Origin: Halosimplex halobium
Lineage (GTDB): Archaea; Halobacteriota; Halobacteria; Halobacteriales; Haloarculaceae
DNA: 64,000 nucleotides
Reading direction: 5' to 3'
Assembly: GCF_051414055.1 (NCBI RefSeq)
Contig: NZ_JBLKNX010000004.1
Span: 186,001-250,000, forward strand
The first letter of the stretch is position 1. Each line of letters begins with the position of its first letter. Of this stretch, positions 8,879-16,273 are shown one piece after another. The position numbers were made by a program, and so were the translations under genes. Under the pieces are notes generated by a model. It did not search any database, was not told the origin of the DNA, and saw nothing but the letters and a program-made list of their open reading frames with translations.

Positions 8879-9361
8879 ATGGACGAGTCGATTCGCGGGC
8901 GGGCCGAGCGGGCGTTCTGGGAGCGCCACGCCAATCCGGCGAGCGGGTGGTCGCGGACGCTGACGCTGCCGGCGCTGCTGTACGCGGTGTATCACCGCCG
9001 GTGGCGGCTGCTCGCCGTGACGGTCGCGTTCGCGCTCGTCAACCCGGTTCTCTTCCCGAGACCCGACGACGCCGACGCCTGGATGACGACGGTCGTCCTC
9101 GCGGAGCGGCGCTGGCGGGCGAGCGGCGACGACCTGGGCGCGCTCCAGTTGCTCAACGTCGGGAACGGACTGGCGACACTGTACGCCGTCTACGCCGCCT
9201 ATCGCCGCGACGTGGGCGGTGCTACCGTCGCGGGGGCGCTGGCGATGACGCTGTAGTTCGCGTTCGTCGACGCGCTGGTCCGGCGCTACGAGGGCGAACT
9301 GGACACACTCGCCGCCGAGCGCGGCGACTCGGCCGACCCCGAGGGCGGCGACCGCGACTGA
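8879..9361 (+). pseudogene. DUF6653-like membrane protein interrupted by an amber codon
   Basis: The reading frame starts at the ATG at 8879 and meets TAG at 9254-9256 after 125 codons. Homology to the next gene continues in the same frame to TGA at 9359-9361. Aligned with the intact neighbour, the TAG replaces an AAG lysine codon: here MTL-stop-FAFVDALVRRYE, there MALKFAFVNALVRHYE. Both share the signature FWERHANPxSGW and two hydrophobic spans. I associate this with halobacterial DUF6653 from memory. Either it is a recent pseudogene or a shortened protein that keeps its membrane segments; a sequencing error is also possible. Confidence 0.75.
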
Positions 9362-9422
9362 CCGCCGCGCCGTCGACACGCCGGACCCCACGCTTATTGC
9401 GGTCTGCTACCAAGTCACCCGC

Positions 9423-9950
9423 GTGTCGACCACAGTGCCATCGGAACGGCTCGCAGAGTTCCTCTGGGAACGGCACGCCAACCCCTGGAGCGGGTGGACG
9501 CGCGTGTTCGCGTTCCCGGTGCTGGTGTACGCCATCCTGACGCGGCGCAGGCGCCTGCTGGTCGCTGCGGTCGCGGCCATCGCCGTCAACCCGGTCGTGC
9601 TCCCCCAGCCCGACGACGCCCAGGCCTGGACCAGCGACGTGATCCAGGCCGAGCGCTACTGGGTCGACCACGGCAAACACGGCGCCGTCCTCCGGTCGCT
9701 CGACGCCGCCACCCTGCCCGTGACCGTCGGCGCCCTGTACGCCGCCTACCGCCGCAAGCCGCGGTCGACCGCCGTCCTGACCGCCCTCTCGATGGCGCTG
9801 AAGTTCGCCTTCGTCAACGCCCTCGTCCGCCACTACGAGGCCGAAACCGGGGAGAATAGCCGGCGGGCCGCGATGGAGGGCGTCGACGCCAACGCCGACG
9901 GCGCGGACCGCGACGCGGCGGAGGACGCCCCCGACGACGCCGGCCCGTAG
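9423..9950 (+). CDS. DUF6653-like membrane protein (intact paralogue)
   Basis: A 175-residue small membrane protein that appears to start with GTG at 9423. The N-terminal signature EFLWERHANPWSGWTR is followed by hydrophobic helices near 33-62, a loop QPDDAQAW, a helix near 98-118 and a helix near 125-145. The C-terminal tail is acidic and probably disordered. The upstream broken gene is a tandem paralogue, so the pair arose by duplication. Function is unknown; the family is restricted to halophiles as far as I know. Confidence 0.8.
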   Translation: MSTTVPSERLAEFLWERHANPWSGWTRVFAFPVLVYAILTRRRRLLVAAVAAIAVNPVVLPQPDDAQAWTSDVIQAERYWVDHGKHGAVLRSLDAATLPVTVGALYAAYRRKPRSTAVLTALSMALKFAFVNALVRHYEAETGENSRRAAMEGVDANADGADRDAAEDAPDDAGP

Positions 9951-9982
9951 GTGTTTTCGCCCCGGCGACCCGATCGATTTCC

Positions 9983-10603
9983 ATGGACGCGCAGCTGCGG
10001 GCGGGCGTCGCCGTCTACAACGCCGGCCACTACCACGCCGCTCACGACGCCTGGGAACAGCGGTGGCTCGCCCTCGACGAGGGCGACGACGAGCGGTTCC
10101 TCCACGGGCTCATCCAGTTCACCGCCGCCGTCTATCACGCCCGCGAGCGCAACTGGTCGGGGGCCGTCGGCCTCGCCGGGAGCGGCGGCGACTATCTCGC
10201 TGACCTCCCCGCGGACTACCGCGGCGTGAACGTCGACCGCGTCCGCGAGTACCTCGCCGCGCTCGCTCGGGACCCCGAACGCATCGAGCGGGCGCCCGCG
10301 CCTGCGCTCACCTACGAGAGCGAGGCGCTCGGGCTCGCCGACCTGGGCTTCGACGGGGCGGCCGTCGCGGCCGAGGTGCTCGCCGAGGACCTGGGCTACG
10401 ACGAGGACGCCGTCGAACGAGCGGTCGAGTACGCCCGCGCGGACCTCGAAGCGGGCGAGGAGGGCAGCCGGTTCGTCACCTTCCTGCTGGACTTCGTCCG
10501 CGACCCCGACAGCCGGGCGATCGTCGCCCAGCGGCTCTCCGAGCACGTCGACCGTCGGGAGGGCCGCGAATCGGACGTGGACGGACTGTTCGACGAGCGG
10601 TGA
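9983..10603 (+). CDS. DUF309-domain protein
   Basis: A 206-residue soluble protein. The N-terminal domain (about 5-100) carries the DUF309 signature: a helix with YNAGHYHAAHDAWEQRWLA near 12-30, followed by FLHGLIQFTAAVYHARERNWSGAV. This helical fold has a His/Glu-rich face and no established activity. The C-terminal half (about 105-195) is a helical extension common in halobacterial homologues. It begins 33 bp after the preceding gene and may belong to the same transcript. Confidence 0.85.
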   Translation: MDAQLRAGVAVYNAGHYHAAHDAWEQRWLALDEGDDERFLHGLIQFTAAVYHARERNWSGAVGLAGSGGDYLADLPADYRGVNVDRVREYLAALARDPERIERAPAPALTYESEALGLADLGFDGAAVAAEVLAEDLGYDEDAVERAVEYARADLEAGEEGSRFVTFLLDFVRDPDSRAIVAQRLSEHVDRREGRESDVDGLFDER

Positions 10604-10689
10604 GCGGCTGACCCCACCCTACCCCGAGCGACGCCGCCCGCGACCGACCGCGGTCAACTGTTTTCCGCGCGGCTACCCTACCCCGACCC

Positions 10690-11409
10690 ATGTCTGACGA
10701 CCGCGCGACCGCCGAGGAGTCCGTAGACGAACCGGACGACCCCGAGGAGGCGTTCGAGAGCGAGCGGACAGCAACGCGGGCCGAGGCGGCCGCAGTGCTC
10801 CGCGGCCTCGCGGACGGGGTCGACGCCGGCGCGGTGGCGCTCGGCGAGGGCGAGGACGCGCTCGCCGTGGCGGTCCCCGACAGCTTCGAGTTCGAGGTCG
10901 AGTACGAGCGCGAGGACGACGAGGTCGAGATCGAGGTCGAACTGGAGTGGGCGCCCGACGACGAGCCCGCGACATCCGAGGCCGTCGCGGGCGGCGACGC
11001 CGGCGACACCGACGAGTCGGAGTCCGACCCGGAGGACGGGACGGACGACGACCTGCCGGCAGTGGAGACGGCGACGGTCGCCGCGGCGGAGGTCGAAACC
11101 GGAGACGGAGACGAGGTCGATACCGGGGATGAAGACGAGGCGGACACCGGGGACGAGGACGAGGTGGACGAGCCCACGCCTGGCCGCGAGGCGGTCGAGT
11201 CGCCCGTCGCGGCCGCGGCGCCGGTGGTGAGCCAGGCGCGGTTCGAGCTGTTCCGCGACCGGGCCGACGAGTGGCGCTGGCGGCTCGTCCACCGCAACGG
11301 CAACGTCATCGCCTCCAGCGGCGAAGGCTATACCCGCAAGCACAACGCCGAGAAGGGCATGCGCAGCGTGATGCGCAACGCCCCCGACGCCGATGTCGTC
11401 GAGGACTGA
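10690..11409 (+). CDS. amphi-Trp domain plus HVO_2922/DUF1508-like domain protein
   Basis: A 239-residue protein with two recognisable ends joined by a very acidic linker. Residues about 15-90 resemble the amphi-Trp domain (RAEAAAVLRGLADGVDAG, then FEVEYEREDDEVEIEVELEW). Residues about 180-236 match the HVO_2922 / YegP (DUF1508) domain, with FELFRDRADEWRWRLVHRNG and SGEGYTRKHNAEKG. The linker contains a repeated TGDEDE unit. Both domains usually occur as separate small halobacterial proteins, so this is a fusion. Function is unknown for both. ATG at 10690 follows a CCCTACCCC stretch; no clear Shine-Dalgarno sequence is present. Confidence 0.82.
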   Translation: MSDDRATAEESVDEPDDPEEAFESERTATRAEAAAVLRGLADGVDAGAVALGEGEDALAVAVPDSFEFEVEYEREDDEVEIEVELEWAPDDEPATSEAVAGGDAGDTDESESDPEDGTDDDLPAVETATVAAAEVETGDGDEVDTGDEDEADTGDEDEVDEPTPGREAVESPVAAAAPVVSQARFELFRDRADEWRWRLVHRNGNVIASSGEGYTRKHNAEKGMRSVMRNAPDADVVED

Positions 11410-11480
11410 GCGGCGCCGCTCTCCGGTCGGGACGAACTCCCGCCGGTGGCTTTGAGACGGTGGCGGTCTAACGGCCGCAT

Positions 11481-11684
11481 ATGGAATCCAACGTCGGCGG
11501 ACGCGACCGCCTCGCCCGCGGGATCGTCGCGGTACTGCTGACCGTCGTCGCGGTGAAGGCGCTCGCGAGCGGCAGGCGCTCGCGTGGCCTCCTGCTGGGC
11601 GTCGCCGCGCTCGGGCTGGGGTTCAACGCGGTGACCTGTTTCTGCGGACTGAACCGGGCGCTGGGGATCGACACGACGGAGTGA
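11481..11684 (+). CDS. YgaP/DUF2892-type small membrane protein
   Basis: A 67-residue protein with two transmembrane helices (about 12-29 and 34-52) and a short cytosolic start MESNVGGRDRLARGI. The layout and the CFCGLNRALGI ending match the DUF2892 / YgaP transmembrane family, in which cysteines near the second helix are conserved. Its TGA overlaps a GTG of the following reading frame (11681-11684), which could couple translation of the next small zinc protein. Confidence 0.82.
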   Translation: MESNVGGRDRLARGIVAVLLTVVAVKALASGRRSRGLLLGVAALGLGFNAVTCFCGLNRALGIDTTE

Positions 11685-11725
11685 GCGAAAACAAGCGTTA
11701 TCAGTCTGTTCGCACTCGTACCGGT

Positions 11726-11872
11726 GTGCCCACTTGCCGGAACTGCGACGCCGTCGTGACGAAATCGTACGTTCGCGTGTTCGCACCGAACGGGATGGAC
11801 CAGCCCCGCGTCTGCCCCAACTGCGAGGACAAGACCCGCGACAAGGGCGACGTGCGAACCAAACGGAACTGA
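11726..11872 (+). CDS. small zinc-finger protein, DUF7563-like (second copy)
   Basis: A 48-residue protein with paired knuckles CRNC and CPNC around SYVRVFAPNG, homologous to the small protein at 2849-3025. I chose GTG at 11726 because the conserved family core begins there (PTCRNC) and a TATA-like gttatcag lies about 25 bp upstream, as in leaderless halobacterial genes. The alternative is GTG at 11681, which overlaps the previous stop and adds 15 residues. Very basic C-terminus. Function unknown; nucleic-acid or protein binding are possible roles. Confidence 0.8.
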   Translation: MPTCRNCDAVVTKSYVRVFAPNGMDQPRVCPNCEDKTRDKGDVRTKRN

Positions 11873-11992
11873 CCGCCGCTCCGCGGTCGCCGACCGCGGA
11901 CCCGCGTCGGGAACTCTCCGGTCCGAGTAGTCGGCGGTCTCCCCCTTCGGACGGTCGTCCGTTGCGAACCGGTGAGACGCAGCGCCGGACCG

Positions 11993-12922
11993 TCAGGACC
12001 GCCGCGTGGCCGCGACTGCCGCGAGTGCGAGCGCGGTGACGGCCAGCCCGAGGCCGAAGCCGGCGCCGGACCCGCTGGCCGTCGTATCTATCAGGTCGCT
12101 TTTCTCCTGTACGTCGGGGTCGTTCGGCGCGTAGTCCTCCGAGTCGATCACGCCGTCGCCGTCGCTGTCCTGGATGTCGTCGCCGTCACCGGCCGTCGAA
12201 GCCTCGGTCGCCTCGCTCGACGAGCCGCCCGGTTCCGACGCCGACTCCGTCGCAGTCGCCGAGCGCGTCTGGACCGGGGTCGGCGTCGCAGTTGCCGTGG
12301 GCGTCGCCGTGGCCGTCGGCGTGGGCGTAGCGGTCGGCGTTGGCGTCGGGGTCGGCGTGGGCGTAGCGGTCGGCGTTGGCGTCGGGGTCGGCGTGGGCGT
12401 CGAACCGTCCGACGCGGGATACCACTGGTGCTCGTTGTTCTGGCTGATCGTGAAACTCCAGTCGTACTCACCGTAGAACCGGCCGTTCTCGAACATCTCG
12501 AGACAGACCGGCCCGTCCGATTCCGCGTAGAACTTGAACGACGCGTTCTCCGACGAGTCGGAGACGGTGAGGTAGTTCAGCCTGTCGTTGTACTCCTCGA
12601 CGTTCTGCAGTTCGGTCACGGAGGTGTCCAGCGAGAGGTCGAACGTGAGCCGCCGTTCCTCGTCCCCGATGTTCTCGTGGAAGATAGTCACGGCGAAGTA
12701 ATCGCCGCTGTCCGCCCGAAGCGGCAACGCGTCGGTGTCGTCGGGGGAGTTGATCGCGTCGCCGACCCCCGTGGCGTTCGCGTCGTACCGGTCTTCCAGT
12801 TCCTCGATGTTGTACGGCGTGTAGTCGCAGGTGTCCGGAATCTCGTCTTCGTCCGCCTGCACCGCGCCCGGTGCGCAGGCGACTAGCAGTACCAACACGA
12901 CGACAAGCCCGAGTCGTTTCAT
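11993..12922 (-). CDS. secreted surface protein with TP-rich stalk and C-terminal anchor
   Basis: A 309-residue exported protein. A Sec signal peptide (about 1-23, ending AVQA) precedes a folded region (about 25-155). A long TPTP/TATP stalk follows (about 158-205), then a thrombospondin-type-3-like calcium loop DSDGDGVIDSEDYAPNDPD near 265-283, and a terminal hydrophobic helix with ATRRS. The tail GAGFGLGLAVTALALAA resembles the PGF-CTERM sorting signal cut by archaeosortase A, but the proline is replaced by alanine. It is likely heavily O-glycosylated at the stalk. The ligand is unknown. Confidence 0.85.
   Translation of the reverse strand: MKRLGLVVVLVLLVACAPGAVQADEDEIPDTCDYTPYNIEELEDRYDANATGVGDAINSPDDTDALPLRADSGDYFAVTIFHENIGDEERRLTFDLSLDTSVTELQNVEEYNDRLNYLTVSDSSENASFKFYAESDGPVCLEMFENGRFYGEYDWSFTISQNNEHQWYPASDGSTPTPTPTPTPTATPTPTPTPTPTATPTPTATATPTATATPTPVQTRSATATESASEPGGSSSEATEASTAGDGDDIQDSDGDGVIDSEDYAPNDPDVQEKSDLIDTTASGSGAGFGLGLAVTALALAAVAATRRS
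12321..12392. repeat. 36-bp tandem duplication coding the TP stalk
   Basis: Two identical consecutive 36-bp units (12321-12356 and 12357-12392) within the Thr-Pro stalk of the secreted protein. Each codes for 12 residues of TP/TA repeats. Shorter degenerate units continue on the left side. Copy-number change here would alter only stalk length. Confidence 0.9.
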
Positions 12923-13057
12923 CCGCTTCGACCATTCAAATCAGGGATCTAAAGCGTTCCGAAAGGGTCAGTTCTCTCTCGTACTCGCGGCGAAGCCGTG
13001 CGTTCGTCCGGTTCGAAGGGACGGAAGCGAACAAGCGTCGTCGAGGGCCGGAAGTCG

Positions 13058-13837
13058 CTACACTTCGCGCTCGTAGTCGGCGACGTGGTCGTCGCCGTCC
13101 CACTCGGCGGAGTTGTCCTGGGGGTCGTAGCCCAGCGCCTCCTTCGCGCGCTCCAGGGAGTAGTACTTGCGGTCGTTGTCGGAGATGCCGTAGACGATCT
13201 CGAAGTCGTAGTCGGCCTCCAGGGCGCAGCGGTGGATGCGGGCGCAGTCGGGGTAGGAGAGCCACATGGCCTGGCCGCGCTCGTAGTCGATCGGCGGGTG
13301 GCCCCGCGTCAGGTTGCCGATGCGGACGTTGCAGACCGAGATGCCGTGTTCGTCGTGATAGTAGCGGCCGAGGATCTCGCCGGCGGCCTTGGAGACGCCG
13401 TAGTGGTTGCCGGGGCGGGGGAACTCGGTGCCGTCGAGGCGGAACTCGTCGTCGCTGCGGTACATGTCGGGGGTGCGCTCGTCGGTCTCGTAGGCGCCGA
13501 CGGCGTGGTTCGAGGAGGCGAAGACGAACTTTGCGACGCCCTCGGCGACCGCGGCCTCGTACATCTTCTCGGTGCCGTCGATGTTGTTCGCCAGCACCGA
13601 GTCCCACGGCGCGCTCGGCCGCGGGTCGCCGGCGAGGTGGATGACGGCCCCGACGCCGTCCATCGCCTCCGCGACGGTCTCCTCGTCGGTCACGTCGCCG
13701 ACGAGGTACTCGTGGTCGGGCTCCTCGTCCGGCGGGCTGTGGAGGAGCAGCTTCCACTCGTACTCGTCGGCGAGCCCCTCCAGCACCGCCCGCCCGACGC
13801 GACCCCCTGCGCCTGTGAGTAAGACCGGCTCGTCCAT
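13058..13837 (-). CDS. azf: NAD-dependent glucose-6-phosphate dehydrogenase, Azf type
   Basis: A 259-residue extended SDR that closely resembles, as I recall it, the halobacterial archaeal zwischenferment (Azf), an NAD-dependent glucose-6-phosphate dehydrogenase of the oxidative pentose-phosphate pathway. The Rossmann motif GAGGRVG lies at 9-15. Other conserved stretches are HLAGDPRP (68-74), FASSNHAVGAYE (106-117) and the catalytic Y146/K150 pair in NHYGVSK. The later signature VYGISDNDRKYYS is also as expected, as is full length. It stands alone, with promoter space on its right side. UDP-sugar epimerase is the main alternative, but the size and the SSNHAVGAYE region favour Azf. Confidence 0.85.
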   Translation of the reverse strand: MDEPVLLTGAGGRVGRAVLEGLADEYEWKLLLHSPPDEEPDHEYLVGDVTDEETVAEAMDGVGAVIHLAGDPRPSAPWDSVLANNIDGTEKMYEAAVAEGVAKFVFASSNHAVGAYETDERTPDMYRSDDEFRLDGTEFPRPGNHYGVSKAAGEILGRYYHDEHGISVCNVRIGNLTRGHPPIDYERGQAMWLSYPDCARIHRCALEADYDFEIVYGISDNDRKYYSLERAKEALGYDPQDNSAEWDGDDHVADYEREV

Positions 13838-13963
13838 TCAGATGTACCCTTGCGACCGGCCAGTAAGTAACGTACGGTTCCGTCTCTTTGCCGCTGGGTC
13901 TGCCCTGTCACCCACGGCGACCTGCGGAGGACCCGAACGGCAGAACAGGGGTGAACGGGCTCG

Positions 13964-14137
13964 CTAGCTCCTGTACGACACGCTCACCGTTCCGCTGTCG
14001 ATCGCCATCGAGCACAGCGGCGACACTGGGTCCCCGGGCGAGGCAGCCGCGAACAGCCCGTCCGTCGCGCCGGCGTCCCGCGTCTGGGCGGGGACCGCGA
14101 TGCGCTCGATAGCGTCCGCACCGTCCGCCGTCCTCAT
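13964..14137 (-). CDS. possible 57-residue protein coupled to the Hsp70-like gene
   Basis: A short minus-strand reading frame whose ATG shares the A of the Hsp70-like gene's TGA stop (TGATG at 14135-14139), the classic layout for translational coupling. The product would start MRTADGADAIERIAVPAQ and end TVSVSYRS; it has no transmembrane segment and a single cysteine. I recognise no family. The coupled start and clean stop support it, but with GC this high an open frame of this length can occur by chance. Confidence 0.45.
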   Translation of the reverse strand: MRTADGADAIERIAVPAQTRDAGATDGLFAAASPGDPVSPLCSMAIDSGTVSVSYRS

Positions 14138-15582
14138 CAGCGGTCCCGCTCAGTTAGCCACGCCTCCAGTTCCTTCCGTTCCCCGTCCGAGAGCCCGATA
14201 TCACCCTCGACAGTGACCTCGGTCGCTGTCTCGAGTGCGGTCTCTTCGGCGTCGACGGAGAGCAGTCCGCGCTCGTCGAGATGGAAGGATAGTTCTATGT
14301 CCGGGTCGCCGCTCGGCGCCGAAGGGAGACCCGTCACTCGGAACGAGCCGATCAGCTCGTTTTCGGTGACGGCGTCGCGGTTGCCCTGGTACACGTCGAA
14401 ACGCATGGCCGCGGCGTCGTCGGAGCTGGTCGTGCCCACCACTGTCTCCGAAGCCGGGAACGTCACATCCTGTTCGAGAACCGGCTGGAACGCCTCCTCG
14501 CCGGATCTAACGCCGATCGCGGTCCCGTGGGACGGCAGCGCCACGACGTTGTCACACCGGCCACCGTAGACGCCGGCCTGAACTGCAATCCCGCGCGCGA
14601 CGGCCGTCTCGGGGTCGATCCCGTCAGCCGATTCACTGCCCACGAACTCGGTGACGGTCGACCGGACCTGCGGGAGCCGTGCCGTCTGTCCGGTGAGCAC
14701 GGCTTCGTCGACCGCCCGGGGCGTGACACCGGCATCACTACACACCTGCCGCAGCTGGTCGGTGAGCCGACCGGTGAGAGACGTGGTCACGCGTTCGAAT
14801 TTCGCCCGCGTGAGTGTGAGCTGGCGGTTCGACCCGTCGGCCGGAACCGTCACCTCCGTCTGTTCGTGCATAGCGAGGTCACGCTTGGCGCGCTCCGCCC
14901 GTTCCCGTAGCCGAGACCGCGCCGATTCGGGGACTGTCTCGATACCGGTTCGGTCGATGGCCCAGTCCACGACCGCTTCGTCCCAGTCGTCCCCGCCGAA
15001 ATGTAGCTCGCCGGTCGTGGCGAGGACTTCGTACGCACCGCCGTCGATATCGACGAGCGACGTACTGACCGTCCGGGCACCGACATCCATCGCCAGAACG
15101 GTTCCGTTCGCTTCGGTCCCGTGTCCGTACGCCATCACGGCCGCTGTCGTCTCGTCGAGAGGGTACATCCGGGAGAACCCCACGAGTTCCGCGACGTCGG
15201 CCAGCAGCTTCCGGCGCCGGACGCTCAGTCGGGTCGGTACCGCCACGACGAGGTGGGACATCTCGGTACCGAGTCGCTGTTCGGCGGTCGTCTTGACCCG
15301 TCGCAAGACCGTGGCTACCGGGCGTAGCGCCTCCGGCGTTTCGTCCGCCAGATCGGCTTCGACGAGCAGTCGCTTCGCCGAGCGAGCGCGTCGGTCCGAC
15401 GGAACGGGGTCGGTGTCGGGCTGTCCCGGCTCCAGTTGCCCGTCGTCGGACCGCGCGACGACGGAACTCACGCCGCCGTTCCGGCTACCGGCGGCCACGA
15501 GCTCCGGTCGACCGTCGCCGTACACCGCCATTCCGCATCGGCGCGTGCCGAAATCGAGACCGAGAAACTTCCGGTCAGACAT
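14137..15582 (-). CDS. divergent Hsp70/DnaK-like ATPase
   Basis: A 481-residue member of the Hsp70/actin ATPase superfamily. Phosphate 1 is LGLDFGTRRCGMAVY (7-21). Phosphate 2 is AMDVGARTVSTSLV near 190. The adenosine motif AVLTGQTARLPQVR lies near 330. A short beta-rich region (about 375-460), FPASETVV to IELSFHLDERG, matches a reduced substrate-binding domain. At 481 residues it lacks most of the DnaK helical lid and is far from the canonical DnaK of halophiles, which sits with dnaJ and grpE. It is therefore likely a second, specialised chaperone-like ATPase. Start ATG at 15582; upstream in-frame sequence lacks another plausible start. Confidence 0.85.
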   Translation of the reverse strand: MSDRKFLGLDFGTRRCGMAVYGDGRPELVAAGSRNGGVSSVVARSDDGQLEPGQPDTDPVPSDRRARSAKRLLVEADLADETPEALRPVATVLRRVKTTAEQRLGTEMSHLVVAVPTRLSVRRRKLLADVAELVGFSRMYPLDETTAAVMAYGHGTEANGTVLAMDVGARTVSTSLVDIDGGAYEVLATTGELHFGGDDWDEAVVDWAIDRTGIETVPESARSRLRERAERAKRDLAMHEQTEVTVPADGSNRQLTLTRAKFERVTTSLTGRLTDQLRQVCSDAGVTPRAVDEAVLTGQTARLPQVRSTVTEFVGSESADGIDPETAVARGIAVQAGVYGGRCDNVVALPSHGTAIGVRSGEEAFQPVLEQDVTFPASETVVGTTSSDDAAAMRFDVYQGNRDAVTENELIGSFRVTGLPSAPSGDPDIELSFHLDERGLLSVDAEETALETATEVTVEGDIGLSDGERKELEAWLTERDR

Positions 15583-15593
15583 ACTATCAGTAT
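15581..15593 (-). promoter_or_regulatory. possible operator at the start of the Hsp70-like gene
   Basis: A 13-bp inverted repeat, ATACT-atc-AGTAT, overlaps the ATG region of the Hsp70-like gene. An AT-rich box (on the minus strand ttttact, about 15606-15612) lies 25-30 bp before the start codon and fits a TATA element. The repeat would then cover the transcription start. Short palindromes occur by chance, so this is only a candidate. Confidence 0.3.
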
Positions 15594-15832
15594 ACGAAAC
15601 GACAGTAAAAATCACACGGTGTGGCCAGTGTTGACCCGCCCAGCCGGAGTTCCGTCCGGCTCGCCACTCGACGTAGTCCCTATCCGTGAGCTCGCTACCA
15701 GGATGTCGAACGGCGCGCGTCGAACATCCGCATCCGCGCACCCCGTTTTTCGAGTCCGGAGAGTCAGTCCGTACGCGACGGGTCGTCGCCAGCACCCGAC
15801 ACCCATTACTCCCGGGCGGCCCAGCGGCCCGT

Positions 15833-16186
15833 ATGGACGCCACCGAGGCCCAGACAGCCTGCTTCGAGGCGGGCATCAAGTTCGGGTCGCTGTACCACCA
15901 GTTCGCGGGGACGCCCGTCAGCCCGGCGAGCGCCGACAGCCTCGCCCGCGCGATGGAGGAGGCCATCGAGAACCAGCCGTACTGCGAGTCGGTCACCGTC
16001 GACGTGCTGGTCGACGAGCTGGAGACCGAGCTGGCCGACTCGGCGGCCGACTACACGGAGCTGACCGGCCGGTTCGTGGCGGTCGAGATGACGATCGACT
16101 ACGAGGGCACCGAGGTCCGGACGCGGATGGACATGCAGGACGGCTACCCGCTCATGCGCGTCGTCGACGTGGCCCCAGAGCCCTGA
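15833..16186 (+). CDS. mptD: dihydroneopterin aldolase, archaeal MptD type
   Basis: A 117-residue protein matching the archaeal dihydroneopterin aldolase family (MptD, COG2098). MptD converts 7,8-dihydroneopterin to 6-hydroxymethyl-dihydropterin for pterin cofactors. The N-terminal signature ACFEAGIKFGSLYHQFAGTPV (split here as ACFEAGIKFGSLYHQF then AGTPV) covers about 9-29 and contains the conserved Glu and His. The C-terminal DMQDGYPLMRVVDV is also typical. Start ATG at 15833 is 2 bp after GGCCCGT with no SD. It stands alone between the Hsp70-like gene and a membrane protein. Assignment is from remembered family signatures. Confidence 0.75.
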   Translation: MDATEAQTACFEAGIKFGSLYHQFAGTPVSPASADSLARAMEEAIENQPYCESVTVDVLVDELETELADSAADYTELTGRFVAVEMTIDYEGTEVRTRMDMQDGYPLMRVVDVAPEP

Positions 16187-16273
16187 CCGTCGGCGACCCG
16201 GGAGCGTTCCGGGGGCACCGGGAGGGCGAACCGACCACGAGAGATATGTGACTGGACGGACAACCGGTCCGGT

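Noticed and set aside
9254..9256. Pyrrolysine or other amber decoding in the broken paralogue
   Set aside because: The neighbour has lysine AAG there, so one base change explains the stop. No pyl genes are seen in this window, and I know of none in typical Halobacteria.
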